The translations under genes and the position numbers were made by a program. Below are positions 34,928 to 42,040 of a DNA stretch of 42,040 bases, piece by piece (within the stretch, counting starts at the first letter, position 1; each line of letters starts with the position of its first letter). The notes beneath the pieces are model-generated. The model was not told the DNA's origin and made no database searches. It saw nothing but the letters and a program-made list of their open reading frames with translations. The DNA is from Rhodopirellula sp. (GTDB lineage Bacteria; Planctomycetota; Planctomycetia; Pirellulales; Thermoguttaceae), in contig JAAYEH010000088.1 in NCBI GenBank assembly GCA_012728855.1, positions 1 to 42,040 of the forward strand, given 5' to 3'.

Positions 34928-35170
34928 TCATGGCGGCAACGCCTCCCGGATGCACTGCAATTCCGCCATTGGCTGCAGGTCGGTGCAATCTCCCTTGCCG
35001 GCCCGTCGATACCAATACCGGCTGTTGCCGAGATCGCCTTCGATCTTATGGAGCACGGCATGAATCCAGGCAGCGGTGGGGTCATCGTCAAACTGCTGCA
35101 CAATTCGATGGGCCGCATCCCATTGTCCCTCGGCAGCCAGGTCGATGGCGGTTCTCAGTTCTTCCGTCAT
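34928..35170 (-). CDS. Small helical protein (80 residues)
   Basis: A compact acidic protein, MTEELRTAIDLAAEGQWDAA..., with two helix pairs resembling a minimal TPR (AAEGQWDAAHRIVQQF; AWIHAVLHKIEGDLGNSRYW). It ends with a Cys-containing IREALPP. It lies tail to tail with the polyferredoxin gene (22 bases apart) and head to head with the sulfatase gene. Similar small proteins with the 'D..WIHAVLH..EGD..N..YWY' pattern are familiar from diverse bacteria as uncharacterised proteins. It is probably real, because the reading is clean and fills the gap between genes. Confidence 0.75.
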   Translation of the reverse strand: MTEELRTAIDLAAEGQWDAAHRIVQQFDDDPTAAWIHAVLHKIEGDLGNSRYWYRRAGKGDCTDLQPMAELQCIREALPP

Positions 35171-35245
35171 GGCTTGCTCCAGGCGAACTGGTGATTCAAA
35201 ATGGCGCCGGCGGGAGGGCCGATTCGCCGAGTTAGGAGAGAAACG

Positions 35246-36841
35246 ATGGATAGACGTGCGTTCCTACTTACGATCATTCTCGCCGTCGCGGGGGTCGCTT
35301 CGCAAGGTCGATCGGTTCTGGCGGCGGATGGCGCCGGCAAGAAGCCCAATTTTCTCATCATCCTTGCGGACGACATGGGATTCTCCGATCTTGGCTGCTA
35401 CGGCGGCGAGATTGAAACACCCCAACTCGACCGTCTGGCCGCCGACGGCCTACGATTCACCCAGTTCTACAACACCGCCCGCTGCTGGCCCACTCGGTCT
35501 TGCATTCTCTCTGGCTATTATGCCCAGCAGATTCGAATGGACCCGCCCAAGGGGCGCTTGCCCGACTGGGCGCGGCTGCTGCCGCACGATCTCAAACCGC
35601 TCGGCTACCGCTGTTATCATGCCGGGAAATGGCACGTCCTCGGCGCCCCCAAACCCGTGGCCGACGGCGGCTTCGACCGCTCGTATTGGTTTGAAGACTG
35701 GGACCGCTACTTCACGCCCGCCAAGCACTTTGAGAACGATGTTCTGCTCCCGCCCGTCGAGCCGGGCAGCGGCTACTATGCCACCACCGCCTTCGCCGAC
35801 TACGCCATCCAATGCCTGAGGGAGCACGCGAAGAAATATCCGCAGCAACCATTCTTTCAGTACCTGGCTTTCATTTCGCCGCACTTCCCCTTGCACGCCT
35901 TGCAGGAGGACATCGACCGTTATCGCAACCGGTATCTGGAAGGCTGGGACGCGGTTCGGCATCGGCGTTGGAAGCGGCTGAAGGAGATGGGAATCGTCGG
36001 CTGCGACTTGCCGCCTTTGGATACGGAACTTTCGCCCCGATATTTCAAGCCGGACGTATTAGAAAAGGTCGGGCCGGGCGAGAGCCGATACGCAGTGCCG
36101 TGGGCGAGCCTGACGGATGAGCAGAAACGATTTCAGGCGACCAAAATGGCAATCCATGCCGCTATGGTGCATCGCATGGACCGCGAGATCGGCCGTGTCG
36201 TGGATCAACTCCGCGTCATGAAGGCGCTCGACGACACCTTGATCCTCTTCCTCTCCGACAACGGCGCCGACGCGACGCTGATGGTCCGCGGCGACGGCCA
36301 CAACTCAGCGGCCCCGCCGGGATCGCGAGAGTCGTTTTTGTGCCTGGGGCCCGGCTGGGCCAGCGCGAGCAATGGTCCCTTTCGGCGGCACAAAGTCTGG
36401 ACGCACGAGGGCGGCATTTCGACGCCGCTGGTCGTCCATTGGCCCAACGGCATCTCCGCTCGCGGGGAACTTCGCCACACTCCCGGCCATATCATTGATT
36501 TCGCGCCCACGATCCTGGAACTGGCCGGCCAATCCGCCGAGATGGCACGCCGACCGCAAGCCCCGCCGTTGCCGGGCCGGAGCCTCGTGCCGGCCCTGGC
36601 CGCCGACGTTGCGATTGAGCGGGAATTCCTGTTTTTCCACCACGAAGGAAACCGCGCGCTCCGGATGGGCGACTGGAAGCTCGTCTCCGCCCGCGAAGAC
36701 GACAACGCCTGGGAGCTTTTCGACTTACGCGGCGACCGCTGCGAGATGAACAACCTAGTGTCGCAGCAGCCGGACCGCGCCGGCAAGATGGCCGCCCGCT
36801 GGCAGGAACTTGAAACGACATTCCGCCGGCAGAGTCAGTAG
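35246..36841 (+). CDS. Secreted sulfatase (arylsulfatase type)
   Basis: A 531-residue exported sulfatase that removes sulfate esters, probably from a polysaccharide. The ATG at 35246 is chosen for GGAGAG about 5 bases upstream and its signal peptide (RRAFLLTIILAVAGV). The calcium-binding pair D42/D43 lies in ILADDMGFSDLG. C80 in CWPTRSCILSG is the residue converted to formylglycine (CxPxR motif), so an anaerobic- or FGE-type maturase is needed; none is in this window. AGKWHVLG and FLSDNGAD are further active-site segments. The enzyme fits with the heparinase-like, GH2 and oxidoreductase genes as part of a capacity to break down sulfated glycans. A REP-like element follows. Confidence 0.95.
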   Translation: MDRRAFLLTIILAVAGVASQGRSVLAADGAGKKPNFLIILADDMGFSDLGCYGGEIETPQLDRLAADGLRFTQFYNTARCWPTRSCILSGYYAQQIRMDPPKGRLPDWARLLPHDLKPLGYRCYHAGKWHVLGAPKPVADGGFDRSYWFEDWDRYFTPAKHFENDVLLPPVEPGSGYYATTAFADYAIQCLREHAKKYPQQPFFQYLAFISPHFPLHALQEDIDRYRNRYLEGWDAVRHRRWKRLKEMGIVGCDLPPLDTELSPRYFKPDVLEKVGPGESRYAVPWASLTDEQKRFQATKMAIHAAMVHRMDREIGRVVDQLRVMKALDDTLILFLSDNGADATLMVRGDGHNSAAPPGSRESFLCLGPGWASASNGPFRRHKVWTHEGGISTPLVVHWPNGISARGELRHTPGHIIDFAPTILELAGQSAEMARRPQAPPLPGRSLVPALAADVAIEREFLFFHHEGNRALRMGDWKLVSAREDDNAWELFDLRGDRCEMNNLVSQQPDRAGKMAARWQELETTFRRQSQ

Positions 36842-36896
36842 GGTCGGCAGTCTTTTCATCGTGGAGCAGGCTCTTGGTATTTCTGCAATTCGACTT

Positions 36897-36996
36897 AGAG
36901 CCTATCCCAAAACCTTGGAGGAGAGGGGGACAGGCACATTTTGCTCCGAAGACTCCGCAAAATGAGCCAGTCCCCGGCGGTTTTGGGATAGGCTCT
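36897..36996. repeat. REP-like inverted repeat, GGGGACAGGCAC family
   Basis: Outer arms of 18 bases (36897-36914 and 36979-36996) match perfectly: AGAGCCTATCCCAAAACC and its complement. Inside lie GGGGACAGGCACATTTTG and CAAAATGAGCCAGTCCCC, complementary except for two positions. The inner 57 bases are nearly identical to the copy at 41126-41229. The element follows the sulfatase gene directly and could serve as its transcript end. It has no coding capacity. Confidence 0.85.
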
Positions 36997-37029
36997 TAGG
37001 ACAGAGTTCAGAAACGGGTTGCAGCCAGT

Positions 37030-37135
37030 AGATCCCGCTTGCCGAGCGGGATCTGAGCGGCTAAGTGAAGTTTCCACTCGGTAGGGCGATGGGATGCCAA
37101 CTCCGCGCCCAGATCCCGCTCGGCAAGCGGGATCT
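37030..37135. repeat. Opposed pair of GATCCCGC palindromes
   Basis: Unit 37030-37054 (AGATCCCGCT-TGCCG-AGCGGGATCT) and unit 37111-37135 (AGATCCCGCT-CGGCA-AGCGGGATCT) have perfect 10-bp stems and complementary loops, so each is the reverse complement of the other, 56 bases apart. The pair lies in the convergent gap between sulfatase and oxidoreductase genes, next to the GGGGACAGGCAC element. The rest of 36842-37219 shows no gene. Confidence 0.85.
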
Positions 37136-37219
37136 ACCTTTTGTTGCCTGCCGACGTCGAGATTGGAACCATGGCCAACCTCGGCGCGGTCGAGCCCGGG
37201 GGTATTGCTTCAGGTTGGG

Positions 37220-38710
37220 CTACAGTTCCCAGCCCGCGCGGTATTCCCGATAGAGATACTTGTTGGCGTCGGCGGCGTTGGTGACGGTCATTTTGTCCGA
37301 GTCGAAAACGACTTTTTTCCCAGCGCGCAACGCCACGCTCGCCAGATTGACCGCATCGGTAATCGGACCGGCATTGAGGAAGCTTCCCGGCGACGGTTCT
37401 CCTTTCAGGGCCGATAGCCAACCATCTTTCGAGATTGGCTCGTCCGGTTGGCCTTCCAAGGAAAACGGCTCACGTTTGCCGTTGGCGAATAGCTGCGGGC
37501 TTTCGCCGCGGAACTCGGCCATGATGGTTCCTTGGTCGCCGACGAAAAGGATTCCCTCTCGGGGAATTTCAACGCCCTGCGCCTCGACATCCTTGGGCAA
37601 ACGCGGCTTCATCCCGCCGTCGTACCAGAACAGATCCACGGCGGGCATGCTCTCACGGGCAGCAAACTCGAAGCGGATGGTGCAGGCCGTCGGAAAGGAG
37701 AAGTCGTTCTTCACCGGACGGCTAACGCCGTCGACAATCGAACAGGTATGGGTGGCCCAAGCCTCGGCGCTTCGCGGCGCGGCGAGCGAGAGTTCGGTGA
37801 AGACCGGCCAGAGGCTGTAGATTCCCATGTCGGCAATGGAACCGCCCCCGAAATCGTACCAGCCGCGAAACACGGTATGGGTATAATGCGGATGATAGGG
37901 GCGGTCCAACGCCGGGCCGAGCCACAGGCTCCAGTCGAACCCTTTCGGAACCGGCGGGGCGTCGCTCGGGATTTCCGTATACTGCGGCCAGACCGGCCGG
38001 TTTGTCCAGTTGTGAATTTCTCGCAGCGTTCCGATGGCGCCACGGCGGATCTGCCGTGCGATCTTCCCATTCGCCGCGCCACTGCCGTAAGCCAGCAGAT
38101 GCGTGCCCGCATGGGTCTTGCGAGCGGTGTCGATTACCAACCGGCCTTCGGAGAGGCGGTTGGCGATCGGCTTGTGCGTCACCACGTTCTTGCCGCGCTT
38201 CATCGCCGCCAGCGCAATGGCGGCATGAAGATGGTCCGGCGTCATGATCTTGACGGCGTCGAGACCTTTTTCCTTTTCGAGCAATTCACGGTAGTCTGCG
38301 TAGGCGGCGCACGATCGGAAGCTTTCCGATTTGCGCTGGTTGGCGTAGTAGGCGTCGACGACCTCCCGGCCCACCTCGCGGCCACCGGGGCAGCCGGTCT
38401 CACCGTCGCGCCACGAAGGCTTGCCCAGGTAGCTGCGGATCGTTCGAAGGATGCCGCCCTTGCCCCACTCGACGTAGTCGTTGCTGTCGGTATTGGGATC
38501 GCAGACGGCGATGATCTGGATCTGCGGTTTCTCCAGCAGGCTCCCGAGTTCGCGGAATCCCTGGGTGCCCATGCCGATGTGGGCCACCGTGATCTTGTCG
38601 TTCGGGGCCACATGTCCGGATCCTCCCAGAACGTGGCGAGGTACTATGGTGACGACGCCGGAGGCAACAGCGGAGCCGACGAATCGCCGGCGGGTGATTT
38701 CTGATGGCAT
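37220..38710 (-). CDS. Tat-exported Gfo/Idh/MocA-family oxidoreductase
   Basis: A 496-residue NAD(P)-dependent oxidoreductase of sugars or sugar-like compounds. The ATG at 38710 (MPSEITRRRFVGSAVASGVV) gives a twin-arginine signal, normal for the planctomycete branch; a longer frame to 38950 overlaps the neighbouring gene. The Rossmann domain opens with ITVAHIGMGTQGFRELG, carries VCDPNT, and continues with MTPDHLHAAIALAAMKRGK and VVTHKPIANRLSE, where the Lys of HKP is the family's catalytic residue. The C-terminal half is the beta-sheet substrate domain. The start lies 5 bases beyond the stop of the upstream membrane-protein gene, so the two are cotranscribed. The substrate is unknown. Confidence 0.92.
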   Translation of the reverse strand: MPSEITRRRFVGSAVASGVVTIVPRHVLGGSGHVAPNDKITVAHIGMGTQGFRELGSLLEKPQIQIIAVCDPNTDSNDYVEWGKGGILRTIRSYLGKPSWRDGETGCPGGREVGREVVDAYYANQRKSESFRSCAAYADYRELLEKEKGLDAVKIMTPDHLHAAIALAAMKRGKNVVTHKPIANRLSEGRLVIDTARKTHAGTHLLAYGSGAANGKIARQIRRGAIGTLREIHNWTNRPVWPQYTEIPSDAPPVPKGFDWSLWLGPALDRPYHPHYTHTVFRGWYDFGGGSIADMGIYSLWPVFTELSLAAPRSAEAWATHTCSIVDGVSRPVKNDFSFPTACTIRFEFAARESMPAVDLFWYDGGMKPRLPKDVEAQGVEIPREGILFVGDQGTIMAEFRGESPQLFANGKREPFSLEGQPDEPISKDGWLSALKGEPSPGSFLNAGPITDAVNLASVALRAGKKVVFDSDKMTVTNAADANKYLYREYRAGWEL

Positions 38711-38715
38711 ACCGC

Positions 38716-39483
38716 TCACTCCACCTCGTTCGTTTCGGTGCGGATCTCGACCTCCAACGCCCCCAGCAGCCGAGTGAGCGTTTCTTCCTTGGTCCGAATG
38801 AACGGGACATTCTCCAAAATGATGGCTCGCGGTTCGTTGCTCGGTCGCAGAATCAACCGTCCGGAGCGGAGCAGGAGATACTCGAACACGTCGTTCATCT
38901 CCTTCTCGATCCGAAGTCCGAGCACGGGAAATCGCCGCAGATTTCCCCAAATCCCCTCACGGTGGAGCAATTCGTTCGGCCTGGCCTCCCAGCGGTCGAA
39001 GCGGGCGCTGATGACGGCAACCACCATGATCACTCCCAGAATGCCCGCAAAAGTCCAATAGAACGGCGCATTGGCTAGGGGTCGGAATTGCTTCAGTGTG
39101 CCGGTCACGGTAGGCAGAAGTCCCGGGTTGAGGACACACACCAGTGCGCATCCGACGGCGATGGCGACCACCATGAAGAACAAAGTCAACGAACTCGTTC
39201 GCGGGAAGTCGAAACCCAGGATGACGAAATTCGCCGCCAGCACGCCGAGAAACGCCACCGACAGCCCCGCCGCCACGGCGTTGCTCGCCTCCAGCGGTTG
39301 GTGAGAAAAGCTAAGAAACGTCGCAGCCGCCACCGCGACGAGAAAGGTCGGGTAGAGGAACACGATCTTCGGGTAGGAAATCAAGAGCACCTTCGAGGGC
39401 AGGTCGGGACGGCGCTTCGAACGCGAGCCGGCGGGCCCGGGGGGCTTCGCGGCGGGTTGCTTGGGGTCGGGAGTATCGGACAT
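38716..39483 (-). CDS. Hypothetical membrane protein with four predicted spans
   Basis: A 255-residue protein with a Pro/Lys-rich cytoplasmic start (PKQPAAKPPGPAGSRSKRRP). Four hydrophobic helices follow (about 40-62, 66-90, 97-120, 140-162), then a soluble C-terminal domain with RRFPVLGLRIEKEMNDVFEY and a beta-rich end (GRLILRPSNEPRAIILENV). The C-terminal part resembles a PH-like or small sandwich domain but I cannot name it. The ATG at 39483 precedes MSDTPDPK. It is translated just ahead of the oxidoreductase gene (5-base gap). Whether the two proteins interact or are only cotranscribed cannot be told. Confidence 0.8.
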   Translation of the reverse strand: MSDTPDPKQPAAKPPGPAGSRSKRRPDLPSKVLLISYPKIVFLYPTFLVAVAAATFLSFSHQPLEASNAVAAGLSVAFLGVLAANFVILGFDFPRTSSLTLFFMVVAIAVGCALVCVLNPGLLPTVTGTLKQFRPLANAPFYWTFAGILGVIMVVAVISARFDRWEARPNELLHREGIWGNLRRFPVLGLRIEKEMNDVFEYLLLRSGRLILRPSNEPRAIILENVPFIRTKEETLTRLLGALEVEIRTETNEVE

Positions 39484-39524
39484 CGCTGGTTCTCCTGGGT
39501 TGCGGTAGTGCTTGGGGCTTAGAA

Positions 39525-39543
39525 CTTAGGGCTTAGGGCTTAG
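39525..39543. repeat. Short heptamer tandem repeat
   Basis: CTTAGGG-CTTAGGG-CTTAG, with a diverged unit GCTTAGAA just before, in the gap between the membrane-protein gene and the M14 peptidase gene. It is too short to suggest a function but is prone to slippage. Confidence 0.6.
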
Positions 39544-39745
39544 CGTGGCTCGCCGCCGCCGATTATCTCCGCTCGGTCCCAGTTCTGCAAGTTCGGCGAT
39601 ATCCGTGCGGCGGAAACGTCCGGCGTGGTATCGTTCGCGGACGGGTGGTAGACTGGGCATTGTCCATGAACACCAAAAGACAGCATCCGCGCGCCGCTAC
39701 TCCCTGCTCCCTGCTTCCTGCTCACCCGCACAAGGAGAACCTGCC

Positions 39746-40810
39746 GTGAGACATCACATTCGACTGCCGCTGCACGTGACTTTCGCCTTGGTGTTCTGCG
39801 GCGCCGCTCTGGCCGAAAACGAACACCCCGGAGACTCCAACCCGCCTGCCGGAGCCTGGCTGGTTCGACCTGAGCAAACCGAGCCGAGAATCCTGCAATG
39901 GGCCCAGCGATTCCCCGACCTGGTTGCCCTCGACAAGCGGCCGACGCTCGGAGGCCACACTGCTTACGCCGTCACGGTCGGGCAGTCCAAGTTGGCCAAC
40001 GCCACATTGCCCCGGCTCATCTTCGCCCAGCCCCACGCTCACGAGCCCGCCGCCACTGCCGGAATGATGGACTTCCTCTGCCAGATCCTCGAAGGCAAGC
40101 ACCTCGACGGGCGGGCGAGCGACCTCGACCACGACCGCATCCTTACCTCCGCGGTGCTGACCTTCATCCCCGACGGCAATCCCGACGGGCGTGCCAAGTC
40201 GCCGGAAGCCTGGTGGGACGGCAGTAAGTACACCAACGACGAATTCATCGACCTCGCTTTCGGCCGCACGCAGGAGGGACGGCGGTTTCCACGCCAAGGC
40301 CGCTGGGACATCCGCCAGCAGCAACCAGCAACGCTCGGTTTTGTCTACGAGCGGATCAACGATCACGAGTACGTCGAGCCCAACCGCGATCGCGAATCGA
40401 CCTACTTCAAGCTGTTCACCGCTGCGCTGGCCGAGCCCGGTTGCAAGCTGGTCGTCGATCTCCACCAAACGGAGTTTACCGGCTCCCCCTACAATGCGAT
40501 GATTATATTGCCTTTCATGCAGAACAATCTGCCCGAACCGATCCAAACTGCCAACCGCCGGGCCGCCAGAGCGATACTCCAGGCATGGCGAGAGATGGGG
40601 GCACGGCCGATTCCGGAGGCCAACCCGCTGGGGTACGGTGAGGACCAGCTTCGCTATTTTCGCCAGTGTTACGGCGACATCTTTCCCAAGGTGCCTTATG
40701 TCACGGTTGAAGTGCAGAACAACAGCCCGAAGACTTCGGCGGTGGTCCAGCAGCAGTTGATCGAGACCTCGATCCGTGCCGCGATCGGGTGTGTGCTCAA
40801 ACACATGTAG
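39746..40810 (+). CDS. Secreted M14-family zinc carboxypeptidase
   Basis: A 354-residue exported metallopeptidase of the M14 (carboxypeptidase A-like) family. I choose the GTG at 39746 because AAGGAG lies 8 bases upstream and a signal peptide follows (RHHIRLPLHVTFALVFCGAALA). A longer ATG frame from 39545 has no family content ahead of it. Zinc ligands are H97 and E100 in QPHAHEPAA (HxxE) and H240 in VVDLHQTE; the catalytic glutamate candidate is E322 in VTVEVQNN. FIPDGNPDGRA is the family's substrate-side segment. It probably trims peptides or peptidoglycan-derived amides outside the cytoplasm. Palindromes follow its stop directly. Confidence 0.9.
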   Translation: MRHHIRLPLHVTFALVFCGAALAENEHPGDSNPPAGAWLVRPEQTEPRILQWAQRFPDLVALDKRPTLGGHTAYAVTVGQSKLANATLPRLIFAQPHAHEPAATAGMMDFLCQILEGKHLDGRASDLDHDRILTSAVLTFIPDGNPDGRAKSPEAWWDGSKYTNDEFIDLAFGRTQEGRRFPRQGRWDIRQQQPATLGFVYERINDHEYVEPNRDRESTYFKLFTAALAEPGCKLVVDLHQTEFTGSPYNAMIILPFMQNNLPEPIQTANRRAARAILQAWREMGARPIPEANPLGYGEDQLRYFRQCYGDIFPKVPYVTVEVQNNSPKTSAVVQQQLIETSIRAAIGCVLKHM

Positions 40811-40880
40811 CTTCCGCTTGCCGAGCGGGAGCCTGATCTACGGCACCCCCATCCCCGATCCCGCTCGGCAAGCGGGATCT
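40811..40880. repeat. Opposed palindromes after the peptidase gene
   Basis: A diverged unit (40812-40831: TTCCGCT-TGCCG-AGCGGGAG) and a perfect reverse unit (40857-40880: GATCCCGCT-CGGCA-AGCGGGATC) form another opposed pair of the GATCCCGC family. The pair starts at the stop codon of the M14 gene and ends 4 bases before the KOW-domain remnant. Confidence 0.85.
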
Positions 40881-40883
40881 ACT

Positions 40884-41039
40884 GGTGCAACAGTACGCGT
40901 ACACACCGGCCCGTTCGCAGACTTCGAGGGAACGATCCTTCGCCGCGACAACGAAAGACGCCTGTTGGTTACCGTTCGCTTCATGGAACAAGGGGCGTCG
41001 GTGGTTCTCGACGACTGCCAGGTGGAGAGAATTGACTGA
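40884..41039 (+). pseudogene. 3' remnant of a NusG-like gene (KOW domain only)
   Basis: The frame reads GATVRVHTGPFADFEGTILR, then LLVTVRFMEQGASVVLDD, then CQVERID and a TGA stop (41037-41039). This is the C-terminal KOW domain of NusG/RfaH-type transcription factors, complete to its end, but the NGN domain that contacts RNA polymerase is missing. Upstream the frame runs straight into the palindromic repeat and the peptidase gene end, with no plausible start or ribosome binding site. I read it as the tail of a NusG paralogue cut by a rearrangement at the repeat. A stand-alone KOW protein is less likely. Confidence 0.65.
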
Positions 41040-41125
41040 GCGGTCGAACCATCCCTTCCCGCTCCGTGCTCCCCGCTCCGCCCATCTTGGCGGGGAATAT
41101 CGAGGCCGCTATAATATAGGGATGG

Positions 41126-41229
41126 TAGGAACCTATCCGAAAGCCGCGTCGGGAGAAGGGGACAGGCACATTTTGCTCCGAAGACTCCGCAAAATGAGCC
41201 AGTCCCCAGCGGTTTTCGGTTGGGCTCTA
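41126..41229. repeat. REP-like inverted repeat, GGGGACAGGCAC family
   Basis: The central part, from GGGGACAGGCAC to GAGCCAGTCCCC (about 41158-41207), matches the element at 36897-36996 almost base for base, including the loop CTCCGAAGACTCCG. The outer arms (CCTATCCGAAAGCCGC and GCGGTTTTCGGTTGGG) have drifted but kept pairing. It lies between the KOW remnant and the Uma2 gene. An AT-rich TATAATATAGG sits just upstream (about 41109-41119) and could be a -10 element. Confidence 0.85.
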
Positions 41230-41267
41230 AGAACCCTTTGCGCGGCAGGTGTTGGTGTGAGTTGGCC

Positions 41268-41918
41268 ATGGTCCATTTGACGATTACCAGTGCCGGAGTT
41301 GACCTTTCTCCTGGAATCGAGGTGGTTCTGCGCCACCAGACTTGGGCGGACTACGAGGAGGTGCTTGAACATCGGCAAGACAAGGCGGCCATCAAGGTTC
41401 GATACGACGGGCGAACGCAGGAAATTCGCCTCATGGCGCCTTTACAAAAACATGGCAACCAGTCCCATACACTTTCCAATCTGGTGGAGGCGCTGCTGCG
41501 GCACGCGGGACGAGACTGGCAGGGTTTCGATCCAGTCACGTTGAAGCGTTTCGGCGAGGCAGGCATGGAACCGGACAAGTGCTTCTACATCGAACGCCGC
41601 GAGGGGATCCTGGGCAAGGAGCGGATCGACCTGGCGAGCGATCCTCCGCCGGACCTGGCCATCGAAGTGGACGCGACGTCCACAACCGGCGGCGAGGATT
41701 ACGAGCCGCTGCGCGTCCCTGAGTTGTGGATCTACCGGGAGGACTCGCTGGACATCTACTTGTTCGATGGCCAGCACTACCGCGAAGTCCTCCAGAGCCC
41801 GACCTTTCCCGGGATTCCCGTTTGCCAGTTGATTCCCGCATATCTACGGCGGGCGTGGGAGGCCGGCTCCAGCGTGGCACTGCGGGAATTCGAGAGCGCG
41901 CTAGGCGATTTCACGTAG
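41268..41918 (+). CDS. Uma2-family (DUF820) putative restriction-endonuclease-like protein
   Basis: A 216-residue protein of the Uma2/DUF820 family, which has a PD-(D/E)XK nuclease fold and occurs in many copies in planctomycetes and cyanobacteria. The ATG at 41268 (MVHLTITSAGVDL) is chosen because upstream sequence is the palindromic repeat. Seen: TWADYEEVLEHRQDK, the IRLMAPLQKHGNQSH segment, then the core PPDLAIEVDATS, which provides the D and E of the nuclease motif, and VPELWIYREDSLDIYLFDGQHY. The real function of the family is unclear; some copies are linked to mobile elements. The stop is followed closely by a minus-strand frame that overlaps the 3' end. Confidence 0.9.
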   Translation: MVHLTITSAGVDLSPGIEVVLRHQTWADYEEVLEHRQDKAAIKVRYDGRTQEIRLMAPLQKHGNQSHTLSNLVEALLRHAGRDWQGFDPVTLKRFGEAGMEPDKCFYIERREGILGKERIDLASDPPPDLAIEVDATSTTGGEDYEPLRVPELWIYREDSLDIYLFDGQHYREVLQSPTFPGIPVCQLIPAYLRRAWEAGSSVALREFESALGDFT

Positions 41919-42040
41919 ACGTTCATCATGAGAAGCTTGTCCGGCCCGAGCCACGCGCGGCAGGCGGCCAATTGCTCGGGGAGTTGCTTCGTCGAGTCGA
42001 GATCGGCGTAGGGAAAGACGATGCCGTCGATCAAAAAACG
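41777..42040 (-). CDS. 3' end of an unidentified protein entering from the right edge (partial)
   Basis: An open minus-strand frame enters at the window edge and reads FLIDGIVFPYADLDSTKQLP and then CRAWLGPDKLLMMNVYV. This is clearly protein-like, with G- or C-ending codons. After NVYV (about 41908) it continues antisense to the Uma2 gene until a stop at 41777, where composition becomes basic and shadow-like. The true protein either ends in that overlap or was truncated when the Uma2 gene arrived. I do not recognise the family from this fragment. Confidence 0.5.
   Translation of the reverse strand, partial: RFLIDGIVFPYADLDSTKQLPEQLAACRAWLGPDKLLMMNVYVKSPSALSNSRSATLEPASHARRRYAGINWQTGIPGKVGLWRTSR

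Overview
The window reads as high-GC chromosomal DNA of a planctomycete, most likely Pirellulales-like. The evidence is the combination of a BBP7-type outer-membrane beta-barrel protein, DUF1080 and DUF1573 proteins, a formylglycine-type sulfatase, a Tat-exported Gfo/Idh/MocA oxidoreductase, very large secreted glycan-degrading enzymes, small planctomycete-type hypothetical proteins and dense palindromic intergenic repeats. This is inferred from family membership and was not tested by a search.

Layout. 1-5.7 kb: the tail of an unknown gene, then a giant heparinase II/III-like protein fused to a C-terminal FG-GAP-like propeller and a secreted protein with a charged tail (both minus). 5.9-10.8 kb: panB, a DUF255 thioredoxin-domain protein, an orphan XRE antitoxin locus lying between a gene end and a degenerate second copy of that end, and a secreted isochorismatase-fold hydrolase. 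10.9-15.1 kb: rtcA (minus), a decayed fragment of an Eco57I-like DNA methyltransferase, then a DUF1080 + alpha-barrel glycosidase-like pair behind a good promoter. 15.2-19.2 kb: a minus-strand series (Na+/Ca2+ exchanger, SDR dehydrogenase, KaiC-like ATPase, SAM methyltransferase) and a tRNA-Asp with its own promoter and terminator. 19.4-24.5 kb: a 47-residue membrane protein, a diguanylate cyclase with an I-site, a NUDIX / DUF971 / UroD-like operon, and the BBP7 gene ending in a strong terminator. 24.6-31.1 kb (minus): a TPR protein, a 1354-residue GH2 enzyme with two related C-terminal carbohydrate-binding-like modules, and a fused CoA-transferase. 31.4-36.8 kb: a DUF1573 protein, a TPR protein with a Cys-rich tail plus a membrane polyferredoxin, a small TPR-like protein (minus) and a sulfatase. 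37.2-42 kb: an oxidoreductase with a membrane protein (minus), an M14 carboxypeptidase, a KOW-domain remnant, a Uma2 protein, and a gene entering from the right edge.

Functionally, most of the secreted enzymes (heparinase-like, GH2, DUF1080 pair, sulfatase, Gfo/Idh, M14 peptidase) fit degradation of sulfated or complex polysaccharides and peptides. Housekeeping genes (panB, rtcA, NUDIX, tRNA) are interspersed. I did not find an intact defence system, prophage or CRISPR array. The most unusual content lies between genes: an antitoxin gene preceded by what looks like a toxin gene collapsed to 16 codons, broken methyltransferase and NusG-like genes, and several families of paired palindromes that adjoin gene remnants.
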